Positions 18,996 to 27,500 of a stretch of 64,000 bases of DNA are shown here, piece by piece (within the stretch, counting starts at the first letter, position 1; every line of letters begins with the position of its first letter). Below the pieces are notes generated by a model. It saw only the letters and a list, made by a program, of their open reading frames with translations. It made no database searches and was not told the DNA's origin. This DNA comes from an uncultured Bacteroides sp. Lineage in GTDB: Bacteria; Bacteroidota; Bacteroidia; Bacteroidales; Bacteroidaceae. The position numbers were made by a program, and so were the translations under genes. The DNA is taken from NCBI GenBank assembly GCA_949300425.1, contig CASGED010000128.1, forward strand, positions 1-64,000, read 5' to 3'.

Positions 18996-20033
18996 ATGAG
19001 CTATTTAATAACTCCCGAATACTACTCTCCCCTGCTCGACCTGAAGCAGACGGAACTGGGTATCAAGCAAATCAAAGAGTTTTTTCAGCTGAACTTGTCG
19101 TCTGAACTCCGCCTGCGTCGTGTCACCGCCCCCTTGTTTGTACTCAAGGGAATGGGTATCAACGACGACCTGAACGGAGTGGAACGGCCGGTATCTTTCC
19201 CCATCAAAGACATGGGCGACGCGAAAGCGGAAGTAGTACATTCATTGGCGAAATGGAAACGAATGACATTGGCGGATTATCACATCGAACCGGGATATGG
19301 CATCTACACCGACATGAACGCCATCCGTGCCGATGAAGAATTGGGCAACCTGCATTCACTCTACGTAGACCAATGGGACTGGGAACGTGTCATCACCGCC
19401 GGAGACCGCCACATAGACTTCTTAAAAGAAATCGTCAACCGTATCTACGCCGCCATGATTCGTACGGAATATATGGTCTACGAAATGTATCCGCAAATCA
19501 AACCTTGCCTGCCTGAGAAACTACACTTTATCCATGCCGAAGAACTGCGCCAACTCTACCCGAACCTGACCCCGAAGGAACGAGAACATGCCATCACAAA
19601 GAAATACGGCGCCGTATTCATCGTAGGTATCGGTTGCGAACTGGGTGACGGAAAGAAACACGACGGCCGTGCCCCGGACTACGACGACTATACCACACCC
19701 GGACTGAACGGCCTGCCCGGACTGAACGGTGACCTGTTAGTATGGGACACGCCACTCCAACGCAGCATAGAACTTTCATCCATGGGTATTCGTGTAGACA
19801 AAGAAGCCTTGGCGCGTCAGCTAAAAGCCTCCGGCGAAGAGCAACGGTTAGAGTTATATTTCCACAAACGGCTGATGAATGACACGCTCCCCCTCTCCAT
19901 CGGAGGCGGTATCGGCCAGTCTCGCCTCTGCTTGTTCTACCTGCGTAAAGCGCACATCGGTGAAATACAAGCCAGCATTTGGCCGGAAGAGATGCGCGAA
20001 GAATGCTTAAAGCACAATATTTACCTGATTTAG
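18996..20033 (+). CDS. asnA: Aspartate-ammonia ligase (AsnA-type asparagine synthetase)
   Basis: A 345-residue cytoplasmic enzyme making asparagine from aspartate, ammonia and ATP, structurally related to class II aminoacyl-tRNA synthetases. The length and sequence fit AsnA throughout: VERPVSFPIKD, LAKWKRMTLADY, YVDQWDWE, GDLLVWD and the C-terminal IGGGIGQSRLCLF block that corresponds to synthetase motif 3. It is a single-gene unit with its own promoter and a long stem-loop after the stop. Confidence 0.97.
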   Translation: MSYLITPEYYSPLLDLKQTELGIKQIKEFFQLNLSSELRLRRVTAPLFVLKGMGINDDLNGVERPVSFPIKDMGDAKAEVVHSLAKWKRMTLADYHIEPGYGIYTDMNAIRADEELGNLHSLYVDQWDWERVITAGDRHIDFLKEIVNRIYAAMIRTEYMVYEMYPQIKPCLPEKLHFIHAEELRQLYPNLTPKEREHAITKKYGAVFIVGIGCELGDGKKHDGRAPDYDDYTTPGLNGLPGLNGDLLVWDTPLQRSIELSSMGIRVDKEALARQLKASGEEQRLELYFHKRLMNDTLPLSIGGGIGQSRLCLFYLRKAHIGEIQASIWPEEMREECLKHNIYLI

Positions 20034-20070
20034 CCCAATATCCAAAGACATCCATTCACGTCATTACGAC

Positions 20071-20157
20071 AAATAAAATCGGACGCAAGAACCGCAGAGC
20101 CCGCATTTTCTTGGTTTTCCAAGCTTGTCTCTGAGTTCTTACGTCCGATTTATTTAT
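20071..20157 (+). terminator. Long stem-loop after asnA
   Basis: AAATAAAATCGGACG followed by AAGAAC pairs with GTTCTTACGTCCGATTTATTT (one offset base), with further partial pairing (CAGAG/CTCTG) inside. It follows asnA by 37 bp and ends in a T-rich tail. Confidence 0.65.
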
Positions 20158-20167
20158 CCTTGTTTCA

Positions 20168-20402
20168 CAACCGGGTTTCCGGACTGCCCCTTTATATTGG
20201 CTGAATATCCGGTTGCATATAGCTTGGTAGGTTGTACGATTAGTAATCGTCACACTGTACGATTAGTAATCGTCACGTTGTACGATTGGTAATCGTCACG
20301 CCGCACGATTACTAATCGTGCAAAGAAGTCAGTTATATGCATCGAGGCATAAAGATTCGTGCATCGTTTCCCGCAACCGGATTTCGGACTGCCCCCTTTA
20401 TA
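20168..20402. repeat. 23-bp palindrome array flanked by direct repeats
   Basis: ACGATTAGTAATCGT-type palindromes start at 20236, 20259, 20282 and 20305, exactly 23 bp apart, separated by 8-bp spacers such as CACACTGT. The core is bounded by GCATATAGCTT at 20215 and its near reverse complement ending at 20340. Outside these lies an imperfect direct repeat, CAACCGGGTTTCCGGACTG at about 20168 and CAACCGGATTTCGGACTG at about 20374. Confidence 0.8.
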
Positions 20403-20434
20403 ATCTCCCGATTTCTTCTATAGTTTCATTCCAC

Positions 20435-20468
20435 AAAACGGGCTGCCTCCGTTTTCGGAAGCAGCCCG
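20435..20468 (-). terminator. Terminator of the PUL1 susC-susD operon
   Basis: On the minus strand CGGGCTGCTTCCG and CGGAGGCAGCCCG form a 13-bp stem with a 4-nt loop and a following TTTTG, 30 bp after the stop of the lipoprotein gene. Confidence 0.8.
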
Positions 20469-20498
20469 GTAAAGTAGGAATATGATCAAACTGATGGA

Positions 20499-22088
20499 TT
20501 AGTACCAGCGCGGGTCACCAAATTGATAGCTACGCAATAACTCATCCGTAATAGTGAAGTCACCATTGTCGGGATCGGCAAACGGATTTTCTTCAAGGAT
20601 TGTACCTTCTGTATCGAAGCAAGTCAAACCACTTTGCGTGTTACCTTCCGCTTGTGATATAAGGTTCTCACAATTGTAGTAATAGTTGTTCGAATATGTC
20701 GGAACTCCTACACTGCTTGAATTGGCGAAACCACGTTTGTTGTTGAAGTTAGCGACAACATTGTTGGTAAACGTATTGCTGTTGCCTTTGAAGCGCAGGT
20801 AGAAGAAACGGTAATTAGCTCCACCGCTGCCCACATTGTAGAACGTACAATTATTGACAGTAGTCACTACACTTGCGCTTACACTGCCGGACGCATCGTC
20901 ACAACGGAGCACGTCACGCTTCATGGCACTGTTGTAGATGGTACTGTTCGTCAGACGAAGCTCATTCCATCCGCCTTTGCGGCTATCGATGAAGTCTCCA
21001 CCGTCACATACTACATCATGAATAATGGTATTGTCTATTTCAATTACATCAGGCACTGCAGCAACGTTGATATAAATAAGTCCTTTCGTATAGTTCCGGA
21101 TTTCACATCCGCTGATGGTCAGATTGCCGAATCCGCCTTCTTCCTTGTAATCGATTGCCTGGCTACCATCCGTTCCCGTACCATCCATGATTACTTGATA
21201 AAGATAGAGAGAGGCGCCACCATACATTTGCAGGCAGGCGTTAATGACTGGCAGATTGCCGGAGTCTTGCGCGCCAATAACAATGTCGCTGCTGATTTGG
21301 ATCTTTGATGTCGGCGATGCGTATTCTCCCGGTGCCAAAGCAAACTTAGTTCCGGCTGCCGCATTCTCAAAGGCGCTTACCCAATCGTCTGTCGGCGAGA
21401 GTTGTACGGCATCTCTCAAATCCAGATTCGTCACGAATGTGGCATATCCGCGAGTCTTTTCACCCAATTTCAAGGTCGCACGGTAGTTGGTTTCCGGTTC
21501 AAGTCCTTCTACGGTTGCCGAACCTGCTGCAATTTCTTCGGCTGTCAGCGTATGTGTTACAGACGTTGCGGTAGAACCAGTTGTTGTAGGTTCGCAAATA
21601 ATGGCATCCACTTCAATTCCAGGTGTCCATGTGACAGTAACGGCTGTACTCTGGATATCGCCGGATTTGATTTTATTCATATTTTGTTCCGGATTCGTAG
21701 AACGCATGATTTCTGTCCATTTGGAAGTGCGGGATTCATCGTTGGCATCCAGTGCCCTTAATCGAATGTAATAATCCGTTTCACCGATAAGCCCCGTCAG
21801 CGTATCGCTGGTCAACGTTGTACTTGCCATATAGTCAGGTTCGCGTTGGTCATAGTCGGGAGAGTCGGCATAAGCTTCGATTTCATACGAAGTCGCATCC
21901 GTCATCTCGTCCCACGTTACGATGATGTTCACGTTCTCCGATACACGGGCACTCACGTTAGTCGGTGAAAGCACACGAGCCAACACCATGTCCTGCACAT
22001 CATCCGGTTCGCTGCATGAGGTCAAACCCGCTCCGCTTAAGCAGAGAGCGGTTGCCAATGTACAAATAGGAAATATATGTTTTTTCAT
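20499..22088 (-). CDS. SusE/F-position surface lipoprotein with FnIII and DUF4957-like beta-helix
   Basis: A 529-residue lipoprotein in the third place of a susC-susD operon, where glycan-binding SusE/F-type proteins sit. The signal peptide ends in the lipobox LTSCS (Cys near residue 25). Residues about 40-220 hold two fibronectin-III-like repeats (TYYIRLRALDANDESRTSKW-like patterns). The rest is a repetitive beta-helix with INNTxx/NCTFYNV-type turns, resembling the DUF4957/DUF5123 proteins of Bacteroides pectin loci. It is expected to be anchored at the cell surface and to bind polysaccharide. No catalytic residues were identified. It follows susD by 20 bp. Confidence 0.8.
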   Translation of the reverse strand: MKKHIFPICTLATALCLSGAGLTSCSEPDDVQDMVLARVLSPTNVSARVSENVNIIVTWDEMTDATSYEIEAYADSPDYDQREPDYMASTTLTSDTLTGLIGETDYYIRLRALDANDESRTSKWTEIMRSTNPEQNMNKIKSGDIQSTAVTVTWTPGIEVDAIICEPTTTGSTATSVTHTLTAEEIAAGSATVEGLEPETNYRATLKLGEKTRGYATFVTNLDLRDAVQLSPTDDWVSAFENAAAGTKFALAPGEYASPTSKIQISSDIVIGAQDSGNLPVINACLQMYGGASLYLYQVIMDGTGTDGSQAIDYKEEGGFGNLTISGCEIRNYTKGLIYINVAAVPDVIEIDNTIIHDVVCDGGDFIDSRKGGWNELRLTNSTIYNSAMKRDVLRCDDASGSVSASVVTTVNNCTFYNVGSGGANYRFFYLRFKGNSNTFTNNVVANFNNKRGFANSSSVGVPTYSNNYYYNCENLISQAEGNTQSGLTCFDTEGTILEENPFADPDNGDFTITDELLRSYQFGDPRWY

Positions 22089-22108
22089 TGTTCTGTACTC
22101 CTTTTAAA

Positions 22109-23977
22109 TTAATACCATTCGTAATTTTTCAGATTAGGATTGTCGTTCAGGTTGACATTGAATATCGGCCAATATTGACGAACGTCCGGATCGTTCAAGT
22201 AGAGATAATTGGTTACATCGTCAAATGCGTTGGGCTTAATCCAAAGTGAAGCCGAGCCTTCGCTGTCCGTGTATTCTTCATAGCCTTCGGGGTCGATGTT
22301 CAGTTCACCGTAGTTCAAGCCATAGAAGTTCAGTTGGGCGTTGGCTATGGTGCTCGCTACCCCGTTGCGGGTATAGGTGAAGTTGCTCATCTTGTAATAC
22401 AAGTGACCTGAAAGTTGGCTGTACGGATGATCTTCATCATAATCGGTCAGATTGGCAAGCGCATTCAGCTTGGCTTTCGTCTCGTCCAGTTTGCTCTTCA
22501 GCAATCCCCAACGAATCAAGTCGGCTTTGCGAATCAACTCGCCGGCAAATTCCAAGGCTCTTTCGTTCACTATGGCGTTGAACATCGCTTCCTTGCTCTG
22601 TGCCGCTTCGTTCACGTAGGCGGTTACTTCCGTATTGCGGTCGGAAGTGGCGAAAGCACGGTTGCGGATTTTCTCCAAATAAGGCGCGGCGGCACTGGGG
22701 CCGTTCAATTCGTTTTCCAACTCAGCACGCATCAGTACGACATCGGCGTAGCGCATATAGATTTTGTTGATGCCGTCATCGTTCCCATCCACAATCAGGC
22801 GATTGGTCCATTCATAACGCAACTTGCCAAAACTCCACTTGTCGGGTGATTGGATTTCTTGAACGCCTTTATTCCATTGGAAAGGACAGCACGTCACATC
22901 ACGTCGCAAGTCCTTTACCGAATAGTCAAAATAAAGAGTCGGTGTCGGACCTACATCACTACCCTTGCGCATAGTCGTAATATCATCGGCAGTATTGTGT
23001 TTCAATCCGAATGTGTACATAATACGTCCACGGGCTGGGCTGTTGCTGTAACCAATCTCAAACAGCGATTCACTGCCGGCGTTGATGGCGTCTCCGGAAA
23101 TACCGTTGTTGTTGAAGATGTCCTCAAAGTTTGACTTCAAGGCTACATACGTGCCTTCTTGTTCCATCACCTCTCTACAAGCCTGCAAAGCGATGGGGTA
23201 AAGCACTTCTTTGCTCAATTCCGGGTCTGAACTTAAACGGTTTTGTCCGTCCATACGCTGTGCGTAACCGGCCGCTTGCAAACATACTCGTGCGAGAAGT
23301 CCCTTTACGAAAGCCTTGTTTACCCTTTCTACCGTGGAGGTAGCGGGAAGCTCATTCGGCCAAGCGCATAAATCTTGCGCTTCCTGCAAATCGGCAATTA
23401 ATTGTTTATAAATAATATCCCTGTCTTCACGGGGCGAGTACATATTCTCGGTATTCAATGATGTCAAACGGGCAGGAACATCGCCCCACATATTGATAAG
23501 GTCTACATAGTGCAAAGCGCGCAGGGTTAATGCTTCTCCCAGCAATTGCTTCATATTGGCATCTGTCAAGTCGGCATTTTCCCGCAACCCTTCAATGGCA
23601 AGGTTGGCTCTTTCAATGGCTGCATATATTTTAGCCCAAAGGTCGGTTCCCGTTGATGTATTCATTTGGTCATTTCCGACTCCGGCATTGTATGTAGCCA
23701 AATCAGATTTATTATCTCCTTGGCTGGAATTATTATAAAATTCCACGTCCGTATTATAGCCATACCAAATAGAACGGGCACGGTAATTCTGCTCTCCGAA
23801 TTCTTGGTAAATATTGGCTATAGTTCCTACAGCATATTCATAATTGCCAAAGATGTTGGCACCTTCCAACGAGGAAGGAGAAGATTGGCTCAAAAAGTCC
23901 TCGCATGCGGACAGGCTTCCTGCAAGGGCGATAACTGTCAGTGATTTGAATATTATCTTTTTCATTTCTTTGTTCAT
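22109..23977 (-). CDS. SusD/RagB-family glycan-binding lipoprotein (PUL1)
   Basis: A 622-residue outer-surface lipoprotein that forms the lid of the SusC transporter and captures oligosaccharide. Lipobox SLSAC places the acylated Cys near residue 25. The TPR-rich SusD fold is recognised from LGEALTLRALHYVDLINMWGDVPA, EVLYPIALQACREVM, and the C-terminal ERALEFAGELIRKADLIRWG. It starts 1 bp after the susC stop codon, so the pair is co-expressed. Confidence 0.93.
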   Translation of the reverse strand: MNKEMKKIIFKSLTVIALAGSLSACEDFLSQSSPSSLEGANIFGNYEYAVGTIANIYQEFGEQNYRARSIWYGYNTDVEFYNNSSQGDNKSDLATYNAGVGNDQMNTSTGTDLWAKIYAAIERANLAIEGLRENADLTDANMKQLLGEALTLRALHYVDLINMWGDVPARLTSLNTENMYSPREDRDIIYKQLIADLQEAQDLCAWPNELPATSTVERVNKAFVKGLLARVCLQAAGYAQRMDGQNRLSSDPELSKEVLYPIALQACREVMEQEGTYVALKSNFEDIFNNNGISGDAINAGSESLFEIGYSNSPARGRIMYTFGLKHNTADDITTMRKGSDVGPTPTLYFDYSVKDLRRDVTCCPFQWNKGVQEIQSPDKWSFGKLRYEWTNRLIVDGNDDGINKIYMRYADVVLMRAELENELNGPSAAAPYLEKIRNRAFATSDRNTEVTAYVNEAAQSKEAMFNAIVNERALEFAGELIRKADLIRWGLLKSKLDETKAKLNALANLTDYDEDHPYSQLSGHLYYKMSNFTYTRNGVASTIANAQLNFYGLNYGELNIDPEGYEEYTDSEGSASLWIKPNAFDDVTNYLYLNDPDVRQYWPIFNVNLNDNPNLKNYEWY

Positions 23978-23978
23978 T

Positions 23979-26900
23979 TTAGAAGTTTAAGTTAACACCG
24001 ATTACAAACTGGCGGCTCTTGGGATAAGCGGAGTAATCCACGCCGGGAGTCAGTGCGGTCTTGTTTCGAGTAGAAACTTCGGGGTCGAATCCCGAGTAGC
24101 CGGTAAGGCAGAATACATTGTAGCAAGTAGCGTAGAAACGCAAGTTGTTGATGCCGACTTTCTTCGTAAGGTTCTGTGGCAAGGTGTAGCCCAAGGTCAA
24201 AGTTGACAAACGCAAGAACGAACCATCCTCAACCGCCCAGTCGCTCAATACGAAGTCTGTCAAGGGCGACCACATCGTGGTATTGGCATTCATTTCGGCC
24301 AATTTGGTCGGGTCATTTACCAAGTTGCCGTTTTCATCCAAATTGGTCCAACGCTTACCCTCAGCCATAATGTCGAGCATGTTACGATAGTAGTACTGAG
24401 AGGCGGATGTATATTCTATCTTGTTGGCGTTATATACATCGTTCCCAATGCTGTAAGTGAAGTTGGCGCTTAAATCGAATCCATACAAGCGACCGGAAAT
24501 GCTGAAACCGCCACTTGCCGTAGGATTGGTATCACCAATCACGGTACGGTCATTTTCGTCTACCACATTGTCATCGCCCAAATCTTTCAGCTTCAAGGCA
24601 CCCGGACGTAGATTATTGGCACCAATAACACCCGAATTGTCTACTACCCCCTCTTTCAAAATCCATTTTCCTGATGCTTCATCATACCCTTCGAAGTCGC
24701 TTACTTCATAGCGCCCGTCATTGATGTAACCGTATATTTCACCTACCGGACGACCGGGTTTTACAACGTAGTCATCTTGGATTTGAGTGGAAGCCCATCC
24801 GGATGATGCGGAATATTGATCCAACGTACCCAAACTCTTTACTTTGTTCTTGTTGAAACCAATGTTTCCACTAATGGCTAAACCGTAATCCTTTTTATTA
24901 ATAGCGTTCCAAGTGAAAGAGACTTCAATACCTTTGTTTTCCGTTTCACCTAAATTGCGGTATTGATAATCATATCCCGAACCGGAAACAGGGAAGGCAA
25001 TCAGCAAATCCTTCGTCGTATTCAAGTAGGCTTCAATTGTACCATTCAGTTTGCCACCGAATAAAGTGAAGTCCAAACCTAAGTTGCGAGTTACGGTCGT
25101 TTCCCACGTCAAATCTGGGTTAGAGGCATAGGAGCCGGATTGTCCGGATGCTAAGCCGCTTGTCCAATAAGAACCAAATTGATTGAGCCAAGTAGTCGAT
25201 TGTGTAGACCATATAGGATAAGTTTGGTCTGCAGGGATATTGTTGTTACCGGCAGTACCATAGGAGAAACGCAACTTCAAATCGTCCAACCAGCCTTTAG
25301 TTCCCTCCATAAAAGATTCAGAGGAAATACGCCATGCAACGGCGGCAGAGGGGAAATAACCCCAACGGTTACCTTCCGCAAATTTGGAAGAACCATCGGC
25401 ACGGAATGTGGCACTCAGCAAATACTTGCTTTGGTAATCATAATTTGCACGTGCGAAGAACGAAATCAGGTTGTCTTCTGCATTAGTGTATTTGTTCACT
25501 TGATAAGGAGTACCTTGCGAAGAAAGAGACCAAGCCTGTGATGCGGTAAAGTTAACCGGATAATGGCTCAAACGGTCATCGTTCAGCGAACTCTTCTTGT
25601 TAATCATCTCTTGGCCTAACAACAAGTTCAAGGAGTGGTCTTTGTTCTTGAAGAGTTTCTCAAAGTCGTAATTAAGGGTATTGGTATTACGGAACGTCTT
25701 GCGTTGCGTGTCGGCAAAGTAAGCCATGGGGTGAACACCTTCTTCGTCCACACTGTTGGTACGGGCGTTGTAGGTGGAAGTACCGTAATATTTTTTATCC
25801 GTATTGTAATACCAATCCAAACCGAACTCTGTCTTGAACTTCAAGTTGTCAATAATCTCCCACGTGAAGCTTCCGTTCATATTGAACGTTTGGCGGAGTT
25901 GCTGACGGTCCGTGTCATATACGGAAGTAATAGGGTTGGTCAATTGGAGATCGGGGTCATATCCGTCACTCAAATCGGTGAAGTTGAACATCGGGTAAAT
26001 CATCACATTCTTCAAACGAGAATCGGCGGACGATACCTCATTCTTGCTTTCGTTAGCACCCGCACCTTTTACTTTGGTATTGGCATAACGTACAGAGAAG
26101 TCAAGGCTTACTTTTTTATTCACCTTATGATTCACCTTCAAGCTCAAGTTGTCACGACGGAAAGACGAGTTCAACATGATTGCCTTGTCGTCCATGTGAG
26201 CATAGCTCATGCTGAATTTACTCTTTTCTGTTCCACCGCTGATGCTTAAATTGTGGTTGAACGTATGTCCTGTCCGTCCAAATACTTGGTCCTGCCAGTC
26301 GTTTGTCGGAGCGTTAGCGTACAAATCTGCGTCTTGCCAATTGCCGAAAAGTTCCGTATATTTCTCTTCGTTGTCTCTCAACAAGGCATATTCACGTTGC
26401 CATCTTACATAATCCGATGCCTCCAACGTATTCAGCGTCTTTGCCATTTTCTTCCAGCTGTAATAAGCGTTATAGTTTACGCTTACTTTGCCTTCCTTAC
26501 CCGATTTGGTCGTTACCAAGATTACACCGTTAGCACCACGAGAGCCATAGATAGCGGTTGAAGAGGCATCCTTCAGTACGGTCATGTCCTCAATGTCCGA
26601 AGCCGGAATATCTGAAATAGACTCTACCGGGAAACCGTCTACTATAAATAAAGGTGTATTGTCACCCGTGATAGAGCCACCACCACGTACACGTATTTTC
26701 ATTTCGGCATCGGGCGAACCTTCCGTCGTGGTAATCTGCACACCTGCCATCTTACCGGACAAGGCTTCCATGGCCGAAGCCACAGGTACAGCTTCCAAAA
26801 CTTCCGAGTTTACCGTAGCTACAGAACCGGTCAAGTCTTTACGCTTCACCGAACCGTAACCGATGACTACCACTTCTTCCAAAGCCTGGGAATCATCTTC

Positions 26901-27209
26901 CAATGTGATTTCATAACTTGAACTTCCGTCAAGTTGCACTTCCTGTGTCTTCATACCTACGTATGAGATAATCAAGGTGGAGCTTGCCGGAACAGAGAGG
27001 GAGAAATTACCGTCAATATCGGTAATGGTGCCGACACTGGAATTTCCTTTTAGTACTACGGAAGCACCGATTACGGTTTCTCCCGTCTTGTCTTTCACGG
27101 TACCCTTAACGGCTACGTTCTGCGCTGATACGCCAAGCGATATCATGGCTACCAATAGGAATAGTAGCATAGCGCGCATGGTTTTCATCTTGTTAGACAT
27201 CCTTTGCAT
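23979..27209 (-). CDS. SusC/RagA-family TonB-dependent transporter (PUL1)
   Basis: A 1076-residue outer-membrane receptor that imports glycan fragments with energy from TonB. It shows a signal peptide ending GVSAQ, the N-terminal carboxypeptidase-like extension (VKGTVKDKTGETVIGASV), a TonB-box-like stretch (EEVVVIGYGSVKRKDLTGSV), the plug domain (IRVRGGGSITGDNTPLFIVDG, DMTVLKDASSTAIYGSRGANGVI) and a long barrel ending in F. It is the first gene of the minus-strand PUL1 operon. The initiator is ATG at 27209, although ATG codons at M4, M8 and M11 would also leave a signal peptide. Confidence 0.94.
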   Translation of the reverse strand: MQRMSNKMKTMRAMLLFLLVAMISLGVSAQNVAVKGTVKDKTGETVIGASVVLKGNSSVGTITDIDGNFSLSVPASSTLIISYVGMKTQEVQLDGSSSYEITLEDDSQALEEVVVIGYGSVKRKDLTGSVATVNSEVLEAVPVASAMEALSGKMAGVQITTTEGSPDAEMKIRVRGGGSITGDNTPLFIVDGFPVESISDIPASDIEDMTVLKDASSTAIYGSRGANGVILVTTKSGKEGKVSVNYNAYYSWKKMAKTLNTLEASDYVRWQREYALLRDNEEKYTELFGNWQDADLYANAPTNDWQDQVFGRTGHTFNHNLSISGGTEKSKFSMSYAHMDDKAIMLNSSFRRDNLSLKVNHKVNKKVSLDFSVRYANTKVKGAGANESKNEVSSADSRLKNVMIYPMFNFTDLSDGYDPDLQLTNPITSVYDTDRQQLRQTFNMNGSFTWEIIDNLKFKTEFGLDWYYNTDKKYYGTSTYNARTNSVDEEGVHPMAYFADTQRKTFRNTNTLNYDFEKLFKNKDHSLNLLLGQEMINKKSSLNDDRLSHYPVNFTASQAWSLSSQGTPYQVNKYTNAEDNLISFFARANYDYQSKYLLSATFRADGSSKFAEGNRWGYFPSAAVAWRISSESFMEGTKGWLDDLKLRFSYGTAGNNNIPADQTYPIWSTQSTTWLNQFGSYWTSGLASGQSGSYASNPDLTWETTVTRNLGLDFTLFGGKLNGTIEAYLNTTKDLLIAFPVSGSGYDYQYRNLGETENKGIEVSFTWNAINKKDYGLAISGNIGFNKNKVKSLGTLDQYSASSGWASTQIQDDYVVKPGRPVGEIYGYINDGRYEVSDFEGYDEASGKWILKEGVVDNSGVIGANNLRPGALKLKDLGDDNVVDENDRTVIGDTNPTASGGFSISGRLYGFDLSANFTYSIGNDVYNANKIEYTSASQYYYRNMLDIMAEGKRWTNLDENGNLVNDPTKLAEMNANTTMWSPLTDFVLSDWAVEDGSFLRLSTLTLGYTLPQNLTKKVGINNLRFYATCYNVFCLTGYSGFDPEVSTRNKTALTPGVDYSAYPKSRQFVIGVNLNF

Positions 27210-27286
27210 GTTATTAATTTAAGTAATACATATAATAATATTAGATTTCAGCGTGTGTGTCCGAACACACTGTTAATTCTCCAATG

Positions 27287-27294
27287 CAAATGTA
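27287..27294 (-). promoter_or_regulatory. -7 element of PUL1 susC
   Basis: Minus-strand TACATTTG lies 77 bp before the susC ATG. A small hairpin (GTGTGT/ACACAC, 27253-27270) falls in the leader. Confidence 0.5.
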
Positions 27295-27462
27295 TCTGAA
27301 TGTAAAAAGACGGGTGTGTAATATTTGTTTTTAGGGGGGTATTTTTTGTTTTCTATGTTTCATCCCCTCAAATTATCGATTCAAAACATGCTTTACAACA
27401 TATCCGAAGCGCGACCGTAACGTTTTTTTAGGCTGCAAGCATGGGAAATGAGTTTTTTTATG

Positions 27463-27470
27463 TATGTTTG
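27463..27470 (+). promoter_or_regulatory. -7 element of the PL8-like lyase gene
   Basis: TATGTTTG matches the consensus 30 bp before the ATG at 27501, in the divergent PUL1 intergenic region. Confidence 0.55.
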
Positions 27471-27500
27471 CGCATAAAGAATCTGAAACCATAAATTAGC

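Noticed and set aside
18814..18999. Plus-strand frame of 61 codons before asnA
   Set aside because: It contains the asnA promoter and overlaps the asnA start by 4 bp. The composition is that of A/T-rich intergenic DNA.
20236..20319. CRISPR-like array
   Set aside because: The repeats are 15-bp palindromes with 8-bp spacers that are nearly identical to each other, and there are no cas genes.
27253..27270. GTGTGT/ACACAC hairpin as an invertible-promoter end
   Set aside because: The stem is short, no second matching inverted copy was seen across the intergenic region, and no invertase gene is nearby.
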